Positions 17,899 through 26,964 of a DNA stretch of 64,000 nucleotides are shown here, piece after piece; the stretch's first letter is position 1, and the number at the start of each line of letters is the position of its first letter. The notes under the pieces were generated by a model. It had not been told where the DNA came from. It made no database searches and saw nothing but the letters and a program-made list of their open reading frames with translations. The stretch lies in contig NZ_JACONV010000018.1 of the NCBI RefSeq assembly GCF_014358015.1, forward strand, positions 1-64,000. The letters run 5' to 3'. This DNA is from Pseudomonas triticifolii. Lineage in GTDB: Bacteria > Pseudomonadota > Gammaproteobacteria > Pseudomonadales > Pseudomonadaceae. The translations under genes were made by a program, and so were the position numbers.

Positions 17899-18898
17899 CA
17901 CCGTGCAAACCTTGATCCCGGCGCTCGACGTATCCGAGCGCGTGGCCCGTCCGAAAGTCGAAGCCGGCGTGAAGCTGCGCGGTGCGGAGAAGGTTGCGCG
18001 CATCCCGGTGAAGATCATTCCGACCGTCGATCTGCCGAAGAAGCCTGACTGGATTCGCGTCCGTATTCCGGTCTCCCCGGAAGTCGACCGCATCAAGCAA
18101 TTGCTGCGCAAGCACAAGCTGCACAGCGTCTGCGAAGAAGCCTCCTGCCCGAACCTGGGCGAGTGCTTCTCCGGCGGTACCGCGACCTTCATGATCATGG
18201 GCGACATCTGTACCCGTCGCTGCCCGTTCTGCGATGTGGGTCATGGTCGTCCGAAGGCGCTGGATACCGATGAGCCGATGAATCTGGCTGTCGCGATTGC
18301 CGACCTGCGTCTGAAATACGTCGTGATCACCTCGGTTGACCGTGACGACTTGCGTGACGGTGGTGCTCAGCACTTTGCGGACTGCATCCGCGAAATCCGT
18401 CGTTTGTCGCCGGGCGTGCAGCTCGAAACGCTGGTGCCGGATTACCGTGGCCGAATGGACGTGGCGCTGGAAATCACTGCGGCCGAACCACCGGATGTGT
18501 TCAACCACAACCTGGAAACCGTGCCACGTCTGTACAAGGCGGCGCGTCCGGGTTCGGACTACCAGTGGTCGCTGACCCTGCTGCAGCGCTTCAAGCAGAT
18601 GGTCCCTCACGTACCGACCAAATCCGGCCTGATGCTGGGCTTGGGTGAGACCGATGAGGAAGTGATCGAAGTCATGCAGCGCATGCGCGAGCACGACATC
18701 GACATGCTGACGTTGGGTCAGTACCTGCAGCCGTCGCGCAATCACTTGCCGGTACAGCGCTTTGTGCACCCGGACGTGTTCGCCTGGTTCGCCGAAGAAG
18801 GTTACAAGATGGGCTTCAAGAACGTCGCTTCCGGCCCGCTTGTACGTTCGTCGTACCACGCTGATGAGCAGGCCAAGATCGCCAAATCGATGCTTTGA
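17891..18898 (+). CDS. lipA: Lipoyl synthase
   Basis: The 335-residue radical-SAM enzyme inserts two sulfurs into octanoyl chains. It shows the auxiliary cluster motif CEEASCPNLGEC (near 83-94) and the radical-SAM motif CTRRCPFC (near 109-116). The C-terminal RSSYHA serine coordinates the auxiliary cluster. Its complete length and operon position after lipB leave no real doubt. A strong terminator follows the stop. Confidence 0.98.
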   Translation: MTDTVQTLIPALDVSERVARPKVEAGVKLRGAEKVARIPVKIIPTVDLPKKPDWIRVRIPVSPEVDRIKQLLRKHKLHSVCEEASCPNLGECFSGGTATFMIMGDICTRRCPFCDVGHGRPKALDTDEPMNLAVAIADLRLKYVVITSVDRDDLRDGGAQHFADCIREIRRLSPGVQLETLVPDYRGRMDVALEITAAEPPDVFNHNLETVPRLYKAARPGSDYQWSLTLLQRFKQMVPHVPTKSGLMLGLGETDEEVIEVMQRMREHDIDMLTLGQYLQPSRNHLPVQRFVHPDVFAWFAEEGYKMGFKNVASGPLVRSSYHADEQAKIAKSML

Positions 18899-18914
18899 CG
18901 TCTTGCGGCAATAC

Positions 18915-18952
18915 AAAACGGGCCAGGTAGTGATACCTGGCCCGTTTTTTTA
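18915..18952 (+). terminator. Rho-independent terminator after lipA
   Basis: A 15-bp perfect stem (18915-18929 with 18934-18948) around a GTGA loop is followed by a T run. Because the stem begins with AAAA, the reverse strand also ends in TTTT, so it can act in both directions for lipA and the convergent transglycosylase gene. Confidence 0.93.
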
Positions 18953-19060
18953 TTCCGGTATTATCGAGTGTGCCTGCAATCCTGAGCGCTTGAATGGGCC
19001 TCAGGCAGATCTATGCAAGGCAGCGTAAGCGGTGACGTGCCTAAGCGTTTTGTCGCATTC

Positions 19061-20389
19061 TCAAGGCTTGCGCAGGTTGTTCAGCAACTCATGTGTCGGA
19101 TAACCATCGGCGGGCCAGCCGAATGACTGCTGTGCGCTGCGGATAGCCTTGCGCGTATTGGCGCCGATAATGCCGTCTGGCGCGCCTGCGTCGTACTGAC
19201 GGGCCGAGAGCAGTGTTTGCAGTTCGATGCGCTCAGAACGGCTTAGCGGCAGGTCTCCGCGTGGCCAACTGCCCACGACATAACCCGCGCCCTTGAAACG
19301 GTCGGACAACAGGCTGATTGCCAGCGCATAGGACGTCGAGTTGTTGTACTTGAGGATCGCGCGGAAGTTATCCAGCACCAGAAATGCCGGGCCACGATAA
19401 CCGGCAGGCAATAGCAGCGCCGCTTGCTGTTGGCTGGCGGCGACCGGGATTGCTGAACCGTCAGGCTGTTTCAAACCTAATTGCTGCCACTCGGCCAGGC
19501 TCTTGCGTGTGGTCGAGTCAGCCAGCGCGTAGTCGAAGCCCGAACTCAGGACCACTTCAAAGCCCCACGGCTGACCCCGCTGCCACCCCGAGCTTTGCAG
19601 ATAGTGGGCTGTAGACGCCAGGGCGTCGGCAGGGGTATTCCAGATGTCGCGGCGGCCATCGCCATCGAAATCGACGGCATGGGTGTTGTAGGTGGTCGGA
19701 ATGAATTGCGTCTGACCCATGGCACCCGCCCAGGAGCCCAGCATCTTGTCTGGCGTGATATCACCGTGCTGCAGGATTTCCAGCGCTGCGAGCAACTGGC
19801 TTTGCGCAAAGCCAGGGCGACGACCTTCGTAGGCCAGCGTCGCCAGCGAGCGGATGACCGACTGTGAACCCTGGAACTGGCCGAAGTTACTTTCCATGCC
19901 CCACACCGCGACCAGCGCCTGACGATCGACGCCGTATTGCTGTTCGATCTTTTGCAGGTCATCCGCGTATTGCGAAAGCAGGGCCTGGCCCTTGCGCACG
20001 CGGGCGGCAGAAATTGCGCCATCCAGGTATTCCCACACCGGGCGGCTGAACTCAGGCTGGCTGCGGTCGGCCTTGACCACGCTCATGTCTGGGGTCACGC
20101 CGGCAAACGCCTGGTCGAAAACATCAGCGCGAATCCCTGCCTTGAGGGCCTGGGCGCGAAAGCCGGCTTGCCATTCAGCGAAGCTCACGGCGGGCTGAAT
20201 GGTCAACGAATCATCCACAACCAGTGCGGGCGTTGGCGCTACGGCCGGAGGGGCGGTCTGGGCTTTGCTGGCTTGCAGAGGAGTTGCATCGGCTGCAGTA
20301 GGTTTTTCTGCGCAAGCTACCAAGGCAATAAGGCTGGAGGCGGCGATGAGTTGGCGCAACTGCGGGCGATAGGTAAAACAAGAAGGCAT
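19061..20389 (-). CDS. Lytic murein transglycosylase (MltB-like) with peptidoglycan-binding domain
   Basis: The 442-residue lipoprotein has a signal ending in the lipobox LVAC (near residue 26). An MltB-type catalytic domain (about 70-360) has VWGMESNFGQFQGSQ, with the catalytic Glu, then GSWAGAMGQTQFIPTTYN and DFDGDGRRDIW. A C-terminal PG_binding_1 domain (about 380-438) has YDAGAPDGIIGANTRKAIRS. It is a second, membrane-anchored member of the same family as the mltB gene at 13435. The start MPSCFTYRPQ is chosen because the longer frame up to 20461 would bury the signal peptide. Confidence 0.92.
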   Translation of the reverse strand: MPSCFTYRPQLRQLIAASSLIALVACAEKPTAADATPLQASKAQTAPPAVAPTPALVVDDSLTIQPAVSFAEWQAGFRAQALKAGIRADVFDQAFAGVTPDMSVVKADRSQPEFSRPVWEYLDGAISAARVRKGQALLSQYADDLQKIEQQYGVDRQALVAVWGMESNFGQFQGSQSVIRSLATLAYEGRRPGFAQSQLLAALEILQHGDITPDKMLGSWAGAMGQTQFIPTTYNTHAVDFDGDGRRDIWNTPADALASTAHYLQSSGWQRGQPWGFEVVLSSGFDYALADSTTRKSLAEWQQLGLKQPDGSAIPVAASQQQAALLLPAGYRGPAFLVLDNFRAILKYNNSTSYALAISLLSDRFKGAGYVVGSWPRGDLPLSRSERIELQTLLSARQYDAGAPDGIIGANTRKAIRSAQQSFGWPADGYPTHELLNNLRKP

Positions 20390-20471
20390 GCTTGAGTCCA
20401 ATGGTATTACCGTTAGATGCAGACCATAACACGGCCAAGGCGTTGAAAGCGCCCCGCACATGCTGCCCGGT

Positions 20472-20627
20472 TCAGGCGGCCATAATGCAAGAAGCCTCCC
20501 AGCTTTTAGACTGGAAGGCTTCGCGGCGGTAGCTGCCTTTGCCTTTGGAGGGACGTTCCTGTCGGCTGCGGAACAAAGGCTGGGCGATGATGGATTTGGC
20601 CTTGTTCGGCCGTTTTGGCTTGCTCAT
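20472..20627 (-). CDS. arfA: Alternative ribosome-rescue factor ArfA, with nonstop-generating hairpin
   Basis: The 51-codon ORF matches ArfA: a basic N-terminus (MSKPKRPNKAKSII), then PLFRSRQERPSKGKGSYRRE and KSWEAS, the family core. ArfA enters the A site of stalled nonstop ribosomes and recruits RF2. The start at 20627 fits the family; the longer frame to 20744 does not. The last third of the ORF contains a strong hairpin (20492-20521), the family's known device for making the arfA mRNA itself nonstop. The functional protein would then lack the last dozen or so residues. Confidence 0.9.
   Translation of the reverse strand: MSKPKRPNKAKSIIAQPLFRSRQERPSKGKGSYRREAFQSKSWEASCIMAA
20492..20521 (-). 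promoter_or_regulatory. Intragenic hairpin in arfA (RNase III/terminator type)
   Basis: Within the arfA reading frame the minus strand reads AAGCCTTCCAG, an eight-base loop (TCTAAAAG), then CTGGGAGGCTT. This gives an 11-bp stem with a single G-U pair. In E. coli an equivalent hairpin causes cleavage or termination before the stop codon, so arfA is normally tagged by tmRNA and is only made when trans-translation fails. Here the position is the same, upstream of the TGA at 20472-20474. Confidence 0.85.
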
Positions 20628-20762
20628 GGCGGGGTGCTCCTTGGCGGGGTATCGGTTGCGCTGTGAATGATCGGGCAGCGCGGGGCAGCTGTCCAATAGT
20701 CGTGCGCTATAGCGGTTGATATGAGCTGAGTCTTCAGATGCCATGTCGCCTGATGGGGTGTG

Positions 20763-20963
20763 TTAAAAAACAAACTGACCAAAGAGGGCCATCATCAGGA
20801 CCACCAGGACCGCGAGCCCGGTTCCGACAGCCCATTGTGCTGGCGCCGTTTCCGAGAACCACGAACCGGGCAAGGGATATTTGCCTCGCGTCACGAGTTT
20901 CACGATTGGCCAGCCGATGGGATAGCAGATCGCTGTCAAGACTACTTCCAGCAGTGCTTCCAA
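20763..20963 (-). CDS. Small two-helix membrane protein
   Basis: The 66-residue protein has two hydrophobic segments (about 4-24 and 44-64) separated by a basic loop KLVTRGKYPLPGSWF. No catalytic motif is present and I do not recognise the family. It lies seven bases downstream of holA on the same strand, so it is probably the last gene of the leuS-lptE-holA unit. The regular codon use and clear topology support a real gene. Confidence 0.65.
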   Translation of the reverse strand: MEALLEVVLTAICYPIGWPIVKLVTRGKYPLPGSWFSETAPAQWAVGTGLAVLVVLMMALFGQFVF

Positions 20964-20970
20964 ATCAGGC

Positions 20971-22008
20971 TTACTCCGCTGGTAAAGGCAGCCGTTGTCC
21001 GGCCATCAACAGCGCCAGCCGACTCAGGCTGCTCCACGGCGAACCCGCAGCCTGACCTTTGATCTGCGCATCGATGCGTTGCGCATCCATGAGCAACTGG
21101 CTCCAGCGTTTGGCCGAGAGGCGTTGCAGGGCCTTGCTCATCAACGGTTTGCGTTTGTCCCACACGGGTGGGCGCGCCGAGCTGAAGATTTTGTCCAGTG
21201 GCACGCCCTGGCTGAATTGCAGCGACATGTTGGCCAGCGCGCGCAGTTCACGGGTCAGCGCCCAGAGAATGACAGGGGTTTCGACCCCTTCGCCGCGAAG
21301 TCCCTCCAACATGCGCAGGGCGTGTGCCGCTTCGCCGTTGAGCACGGCGTCGGTCAGGCCGAATACATCGAAACGTGCGCTATCGGCCACGGCAGCCTGC
21401 ACGGTTTCGACCGTGATCTGTCCGTCTTCGGCCATCAGCTTGAGTTTTTCGATTTCCTGCGCGGCGGCCAGCAGGTTGCCCTCGACGCGAGCGGCGATCA
21501 GTTCGACTGCATCCTGGGTCGCGGCCAGACCTGCCTGCGAAAGACGCTGACGAATCCATTGCGGCAACTGACCGATGTCCACCGGCCAAATCTGCACAAA
21601 TTGAGTGTGCGCGCCTTCGACCAGCGCCTTGCCCCACTTGGTTTTCTGCGCGCTGCCGTCAAGCTTGGGCAGGCTGATCAGCAGCAGCGTGTCCTCGGCG
21701 GGGCGGGCGCAATATTCCATCAACGCAGCAGCGCCCTTGTCGCCAGGTTTGCCGGAGGGTAGACGCAGTTCCAGAAGGCGACGCTCGGCGAACAGCGACA
21801 TGCTGGCACCGGCCTGCAGGAGCGTGCCCCAGTCAAAGCTGGCATCGGCACTGAACACCTGACGTTCGTCGAAACCTTGCTGGCGAGCAGCGGCACGAAT
21901 GGCGTCGGCGGCCTCCTGGCAAAGCAGGGGGTCGTCGCCGCTGATCACATACACAGGCGCGAGCGCACCTTGCAGGTGTTTACCGAGTTGGGCGGGGGCG
22001 AGTTTCAT
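20971..22008 (-). CDS. holA: DNA polymerase III subunit delta
   Basis: The 345-residue protein matches HolA, the clamp-loader delta subunit that opens the beta clamp. The start MKLAPAQLGKHLQGALAPVYVISGDDPLLCQEAADAIR has the characteristic delta N-terminus. RLLELRLPSGKPGDKGA and EKLKLMAEDGQI (near 195) are also family-like, and the C-terminal domain ends near LLMAGQRLPLPAE. No Walker A is expected in delta. It follows lptE in the conserved leuS-lptE-holA order. Confidence 0.95.
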   Translation of the reverse strand: MKLAPAQLGKHLQGALAPVYVISGDDPLLCQEAADAIRAAARQQGFDERQVFSADASFDWGTLLQAGASMSLFAERRLLELRLPSGKPGDKGAAALMEYCARPAEDTLLLISLPKLDGSAQKTKWGKALVEGAHTQFVQIWPVDIGQLPQWIRQRLSQAGLAATQDAVELIAARVEGNLLAAAQEIEKLKLMAEDGQITVETVQAAVADSARFDVFGLTDAVLNGEAAHALRMLEGLRGEGVETPVILWALTRELRALANMSLQFSQGVPLDKIFSSARPPVWDKRKPLMSKALQRLSAKRWSQLLMDAQRIDAQIKGQAAGSPWSSLSRLALLMAGQRLPLPAE

Positions 22009-22021
22009 CGTTCAGAGAATG

Positions 22022-22047
22022 CCGGGGCCAGGCGGGCTGGCCCCGAA
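22022..22047 (-). other. Hairpin between lptE and holA
   Basis: GGGGCCA and TGGCCCC form a seven-base stem around a seven-base loop in the 42-base spacer between lptE and holA. There is no following T run on the minus strand, so it may be a processing or attenuating structure and not a full terminator. Confidence 0.5.
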
Positions 22048-22050
22048 CAC

Positions 22051-22656
22051 TTAGCGGCTCGGAATTTCGACAGGCGACTGCTGAGGCGTTTCGTCACGGA
22101 TGCGTTGAGCTGCTTCCAGTGCATCGGCTTCAGCCTTGGCTTGTGCGTCAGCCTTGGCCTGCAGTTCATCCAGACGGCCTGGCGTCAGCTGTTGCAGGCG
22201 CGAGAGCATTTTCTGGATCAGCTCGTTGCGCATTTCCTGACGAACCTGAGCCGCTTCCTGATCGGAGCCTGTCAGGTTGTTGCCATCGTGTACGTAGGAG
22301 CGATCAACGCTGACCTTGTCGCCCAGCAGGAAACGGTCTTTCTCACCGCGCATTTCATAATTGAGCGTGGTGGTGAGCTGGTACTCGGCAGAGCGGCCTG
22401 AGCCCGAGAAGCTCGCGGTACGCTGGGTTTCTGCTTCATTGACCAGGACCAGCTTGTAAGGCGCACCAGTGTAGACCTTAACGCCCGAGCTTTTCAGCAG
22501 GCGGTCGAGCTGGGTGACGGTTTCGCCATAGGCATTGCGAGCGCTGACATCCAGTTCCGTGATGGCCAGTTCGGTGGTGCCGGTGCCACGCAGCTGGAAG
22601 CCACAGGCACTCAAGAGAACGGCCAGGCCCATCACCAGCAAATTGCGTTTGATCAT
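22051..22656 (-). CDS. lptE: LPS-assembly lipoprotein LptE
   Basis: The 201-residue lipoprotein starts MIKRNLLVMGLAVLLSACGFQLRGT. It has a lipobox LLSAC and the LptE hallmark CGFxLRG directly after the lipid Cys. LptE plugs the LptD barrel and is needed for LPS transport to the outer surface. The C-terminal third is an Ala/Gln-rich helical tail (LQAKADAQAKAEADALEAAQ), longer than in E. coli. The longer frame to 22725 adds unrelated residues before the signal and is rejected. Confidence 0.95.
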   Translation of the reverse strand: MIKRNLLVMGLAVLLSACGFQLRGTGTTELAITELDVSARNAYGETVTQLDRLLKSSGVKVYTGAPYKLVLVNEAETQRTASFSGSGRSAEYQLTTTLNYEMRGEKDRFLLGDKVSVDRSYVHDGNNLTGSDQEAAQVRQEMRNELIQKMLSRLQQLTPGRLDELQAKADAQAKAEADALEAAQRIRDETPQQSPVEIPSR

Positions 22657-22745
22657 CTTGTTGCTCCCCTTGAATCCGTGTGGGCCGACTTCGCGGCCCT
22701 TGGCAATATGTTCAGCGCCCGTCACAGGACGGGCGCCTGATCCAG

Positions 22746-25352
22746 TCAGCTTGCGACGATGTTGACCAGCTTGCCTGGTACGACGATCACTTTGCGGATC
22801 GTCAGGCCATCGGTGAAGCGCAGTACGTTTTCGTTGACCCGCGCCGCCGCTTCGACGTCTTCGCGGCTGGCGCTGGCTGGCATTTCGATATGCCCGCGCA
22901 GCTTGCCGTTGACCTGAATTACCAGCTGCAGGCTGTCCTGCACCAGTGCGCTTTCATCCAGCACTGGCCAACCCGCGTCGATCACCGCAACGTCGTGGCC
23001 CAGTTGCTTCCACAGCTCATGGCTGATGTGCGGCGTGATCGGTGCGAGCAGCAGGGCGACGGTTTCCAGTCCTTCCTGAAGCAGTGCACGATCCTGAGCT
23101 GTCGCTTGCGCTGCTTTTTCCAGGACGTTCATCAGCGTCATCACTTGCGCGATGGCCGTGTTGAATTTCTGGTTCTGGCCAATATCCTGGCTCGCCTGCT
23201 TGATCGCCTGATGGATCGAACGGCGGATGGCTTTCTGTTCATCGCTGAGTGCCGCCAGATCCGGCTTGCCTGCAACGCCCTGGCCAACATGGGCCTGCGC
23301 CAGACGCCAGACGCGACGCAGGAAACGGTGCGAGCCCTCGACGCCGGAGTCTGACCATTCCAGGCTCGTGTCTGGCGGAGACGCGAACATCATGAACAGG
23401 CGGCAAGTGTCTGCGCCGTACTGGTCGATCATGGTCTGTGGGTCGATGCCGTTTTTCTTCGACTTCGACATTTTCTCGGTGCCGCCGATTTCAACCGGCA
23501 GACCGTCGCTGGTCAGCCTGGCGCTGATGACCTTGGCCTTTGCGTCACGCTCAAGCGTGACGTCAGCAGGGTTGATCCAGGTCTTCTTGCCGCTGGCTTC
23601 CATACGGAAATAGGTTTCAGCGTTGACCATGCCTTGGGTCAGCAGGTTCTTGAACGGCTCGTTGGACGTGACCAGACCTTCATCGCGCATCAGCTTGTGG
23701 AAGAAGCGTGCGTACAGCAGGTGCAGGATCGCGTGCTCGATACCGCCGATGTACTGGTCCACCGGCAGCCAGTGGTTGGCCGCGTTCGGCTCGACCAGGC
23801 CACCCTCGTAATGCGGGGAAGCATAGCGGGCGTAGTACCAGGACGATTCGACGAAAGTGTCCATCGTGTCGGTTTCACGCTTGGCCGGTGCACCGCATTT
23901 CGGGCAGTTGCACTCGTAGAACTCGGGCATGCGCGCCAGCGGCGAGCCAGCGCCGTCAGGCACGACGTCTTCCGGCAACACGACAGGCAGTTGATCTTCA
24001 GGCACCGGAACGTCACCGCAGGTGTCGCAATGCACGATCGGAATCGGGCAGCCCCAATAGCGTTGACGGCTGATGCCCCAGTCGCGCAGGCGGAACTGGG
24101 TACGGGACTGCCCCAGGCTTTTCTTGACCAGTGCGGCTTCCATGGCGTCGAAAGCGGCGGTGAAGTCCAGGCCGTCGAACTCGCCCGAATTGATCAGCGT
24201 GCCGTGCTCGCCATAGGCTTCCTGCCAGGGTGCAGGGGTTTCGTCACCGGCGCTGGTGCGCACCACGGCCTTGATCGGCAGGTGGTACTTGGTGGCGAAT
24301 TCGAAATCGCGTTCGTCGTGCGCCGGTACGGCCATGACCGCGCCGTCACCGTAGTGCATCAATACGTAGTTGGCGACCCAGACCGGCAGCTTCTCGCCCG
24401 TCAGCGGGTGCTCGACGAACAGTGACGTCGGCAGGCCTTTCTTTTCCTGGGTCGCAACGTCGGCTTCAGCAACGCTGCCGCCTTTGCATTCATCGATGAA
24501 TGCTTGCAACTGGGCATCGTCCTTCGCCGCCAGGGTCGCCAGCGGATGCTCGGCAGCCACAGCCACATAGGTCGCGCCCATCAGCGTGTCGGGGCGGGTG
24601 GTGAAGACTTTCAGCGCGCCGGCTTCGCCGATGCTGGTCTGGTCGTACGGGAACTGCACTTCCATGCCACGGGATTTGCCGATCCAGTTGCGCTGCATGG
24701 TCTTGACCTGTTCAGGCCAGCCTGGGAGCTCGTCAAGGCTCTCCAGCAGCTCGTCCGCATAGGCAGTGATCTTGAAGTAGTACATCGGGATTTCGCGCTT
24801 CTCGATCAGCGCGCCCGAACGCCAGCCACGGCCGTCGATGACCTGCTCGTTGGCCAGGACGGTCTGGTCGACCGGGTCCCAGTTCACGGTGCCGTTCTTG
24901 CGGTAGATCACGCCTTTTTCGAACAGGCGAGTGAACAGCCATTGTTCCCAGCGATAGTAGTCAGGCTTGCAGGTGGTGATTTCACGCGACCAGTCGATGG
25001 CCAGACCCAGGCTCTTGAGCTGGGTCTTCATGTAGTCGATGTTTTCGTAGGTCCACTTGGCCGGCGCGACATTGTTGTCGATGGCGGCGTTTTCAGCGGG
25101 CATGCCGAAAGCGTCCCAGCCCAGTGGCTGCAGGACATTCTTGCCCAGCATGCGCTGGTAACGGGAGATCACGTCACCGATGGTGTAGTTGCGCACATGG
25201 CCCATGTGCAGCTTGCCGCTGGGGTAAGGGAACATCGACAGGCAGTAGTAGGTTTCCTTGCCTGGCTGTTCACTGACTTCAAAAGACTTTTGCTCTTCCC
25301 AGAAGGTCTGGGCGGCGGCTTCGATTTCGCGGGGCTGATAGAGTTCGTGCAT
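22746..25352 (-). CDS. leuS: Leucyl-tRNA synthetase
   Basis: The 868-residue class I synthetase has the HIGH-type motif PYPSGKLHMGHVRNY (near 42-56) and an editing domain (VFTTRPDTLMGATYV near 250). It also has zinc-knuckle Cys pairs (CDTCGDVP and CNCPKCG near 440-480) and the KMSKS motif in EKMSKSKKNGID (near 625). It charges tRNA-Leu and edits mischarged products. It begins the leuS-lptE-holA group. The 89-base gap before lptE holds a GC-rich hairpin near 22712-22734. Confidence 0.98.
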   Translation of the reverse strand: MHELYQPREIEAAAQTFWEEQKSFEVSEQPGKETYYCLSMFPYPSGKLHMGHVRNYTIGDVISRYQRMLGKNVLQPLGWDAFGMPAENAAIDNNVAPAKWTYENIDYMKTQLKSLGLAIDWSREITTCKPDYYRWEQWLFTRLFEKGVIYRKNGTVNWDPVDQTVLANEQVIDGRGWRSGALIEKREIPMYYFKITAYADELLESLDELPGWPEQVKTMQRNWIGKSRGMEVQFPYDQTSIGEAGALKVFTTRPDTLMGATYVAVAAEHPLATLAAKDDAQLQAFIDECKGGSVAEADVATQEKKGLPTSLFVEHPLTGEKLPVWVANYVLMHYGDGAVMAVPAHDERDFEFATKYHLPIKAVVRTSAGDETPAPWQEAYGEHGTLINSGEFDGLDFTAAFDAMEAALVKKSLGQSRTQFRLRDWGISRQRYWGCPIPIVHCDTCGDVPVPEDQLPVVLPEDVVPDGAGSPLARMPEFYECNCPKCGAPAKRETDTMDTFVESSWYYARYASPHYEGGLVEPNAANHWLPVDQYIGGIEHAILHLLYARFFHKLMRDEGLVTSNEPFKNLLTQGMVNAETYFRMEASGKKTWINPADVTLERDAKAKVISARLTSDGLPVEIGGTEKMSKSKKNGIDPQTMIDQYGADTCRLFMMFASPPDTSLEWSDSGVEGSHRFLRRVWRLAQAHVGQGVAGKPDLAALSDEQKAIRRSIHQAIKQASQDIGQNQKFNTAIAQVMTLMNVLEKAAQATAQDRALLQEGLETVALLLAPITPHISHELWKQLGHDVAVIDAGWPVLDESALVQDSLQLVIQVNGKLRGHIEMPASASREDVEAAARVNENVLRFTDGLTIRKVIVVPGKLVNIVAS

Positions 25353-25663
25353 GGCTACTTTTGACTAAAGATTAGTGACCCTTGACCTCTTCATTGCTTC
25401 GCCGAGTCAGGTCTGCATCGCTTGCCGGACAATTGCAACTGTCTGTGCGGTGCGTACGGGCTCAAGAGCGCGGAAGTGGAATGACAGGAAGCGTCGTAGC
25501 ATACATGAGCGCCGTCTATCGAGGGAAACCCTGATTGCTTTGTACGCCTCTCAAAGCCCGCACGAGGGCGCTCTCTGGCCGTTGGTCGCCGTTTTCTGCT
25601 GGTTCCGGCAGCAGCGCTAAGCTGAGGGTCGAGGGTATGTTCTATCTTCGATGAGGTGAACGG
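25353..25663. other. Intergenic region between leuS and the hypothetical gene
   Basis: This stretch of 311 bases separates divergently transcribed genes and must hold both promoters. No perfect promoter hexamers, palindrome or RNA structure stood out. The short frames inside it look like chance. Confidence 0.4.
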
Positions 25664-26014
25664 ATGACAGAGTTGCAGCACACAGTAAGCACTTCTGAGC
25701 TGTATGAACGTTTGATTGATCGTCTTGGGCTTGCACTTGAAACGGCAAGTACTGCGGTTCGGCTCCGAAACGAGTCGCCTGCCGTACTTGAGCTCAAAGG
25801 GTTGAGCAGTGCGGAGTTCGAATTGATCGAGGCCTACCTTGAGAAAGGTGTGATGGCGGCAAGCGGGGCTGTTAAGGGCAAGTCAAAGGGCAGTTTCACC
25901 GCACTACCGGAGCAGACCAGTCCGGCCAGGGCGCCTAAACAATCAGCCACTATCATCTGGCTGAAAGACAGACGGCGCGCCCGGTCCTCGATCAGGTCAG
26001 GCCGCAATAACTGA
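25664..26014 (+). CDS. Hypothetical protein
   Basis: The 116-residue product is soluble. It has a helical, acidic N-terminal half (TSELYERLIDRLGLALETAS, then LSSAEFELIEAYLEKGVMAA) and a basic, probably disordered C-terminal tail ending KDRRRARSSIRSGRNN. I do not recognise the family. An AGGTGA ribosome-binding site precedes the ATG (GATGAGGTGAACGGATG). It stands between leuS and the YdcF-like gene on the plus strand. Confidence 0.6.
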   Translation: MTELQHTVSTSELYERLIDRLGLALETASTAVRLRNESPAVLELKGLSSAEFELIEAYLEKGVMAASGAVKGKSKGSFTALPEQTSPARAPKQSATIIWLKDRRRARSSIRSGRNN

Positions 26015-26116
26015 TACGACCTTCAGGCGTTATCCCGGCAGGCTTCGGGCCTGCTTCATAAGCATTGTTGCTTAGCTTCAAACATTCTAGGCTTCGGGCA
26101 TCTCTGGAGATGTCCG

Positions 26117-26878
26117 ATGCCTTTGCGTTACCTGCTCAAAACCCTTCTGCTACCGCCCGGTATTCTTTTTCTGTTGCTGATTGCGGCCTGGTGGCTGCGC
26201 CGTTCGCGCCCGCGTCTGGCCGCTCTTTGTTTCCTGACGGGCCTGGGCGGGCTGTGGCTGATGAGCCTGCCGGTGGCGGTGGAGTGGGCGGCGGGCAAAA
26301 TGGAGCAGGTCGCGCCTTTGCCACAGTCTCAATGGGCGGACCTTGCGCAGCAGGCCGATGCGATTGTGGTGTTGGGCAGCGGGCGCGAGCGCAACTCGCC
26401 GACCTGGGGTGGCGACGTGCCGACAGGCATCGGTCTGGAGCGACTTCGGCTGACGGCGCGCCTGTCCAGGGCATCCGGGCTGCCTGTGCTGACCACAGGC
26501 GGTCTGCACTATGACGAGCCGCCCAGCGAAGCCGCCATCATGGCCCAATCGCTGCAGGATGATTTTGGCGTTGCGGTGCGTTGGCAGGAAGGCCTGAGCC
26601 GAACCACCTGGGAAAACGCCACGCTGAGCGCAGGTCTTCTGCAGCCGCAGGGCATCAGGCGCATCGTGCTCGTGACGCAGGCCTGGCACATGCCGAGGGC
26701 GCGCTGGAGCTTCGAAAAGGCAGGTTTTACGGTGGTGCCAGCACCCGTAGGATTTCTGGGTGTGGATAACGCCCGGCCGTTTAGTGGCTGGCTGCCGGAA
26801 AGTCGCGTCTTCACGCAGAGCGGTGTGTTGCTCAACGAAGCGATCGGCTCGCTGGTTTATCCGTGGATCTATCCTTAG
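26117..26878 (+). CDS. YdcF/ElyC-family (DUF218) membrane protein
   Basis: The 253-residue protein has two N-terminal membrane helices (about 5-25 and 33-55). A periplasmic DUF218 domain follows, with ADAIVVLGSGRERN (near 90), GLERLRLTARLSRASGLPVLTTGG (near 112) and SRTTWENATLSAGLLQPQGI (near 163), then LVTQAWHMPRARWSFEKAG. ElyC-type members support envelope integrity and lipid-carrier metabolism at low temperature; the enzymatic reaction is unproven. The gene is isolated between plus and minus neighbours. Confidence 0.88.
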   Translation: MPLRYLLKTLLLPPGILFLLLIAAWWLRRSRPRLAALCFLTGLGGLWLMSLPVAVEWAAGKMEQVAPLPQSQWADLAQQADAIVVLGSGRERNSPTWGGDVPTGIGLERLRLTARLSRASGLPVLTTGGLHYDEPPSEAAIMAQSLQDDFGVAVRWQEGLSRTTWENATLSAGLLQPQGIRRIVLVTQAWHMPRARWSFEKAGFTVVPAPVGFLGVDNARPFSGWLPESRVFTQSGVLLNEAIGSLVYPWIYP

Positions 26879-26964
26879 GCTCTGAACCTAAAGTCGGCGA
26901 GCGCAGCCCGTTTGCGTAAAGAGCCTGGGCAACGACCTTGAGTGGCCGTCGCCTGAGGGGCTGA

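Noticed and set aside
25391..25681. Minus-strand ORF upstream of leuS
   Set aside because: It overlaps the leuS promoter region and the next gene's start, and has a composition typical of chance frames.
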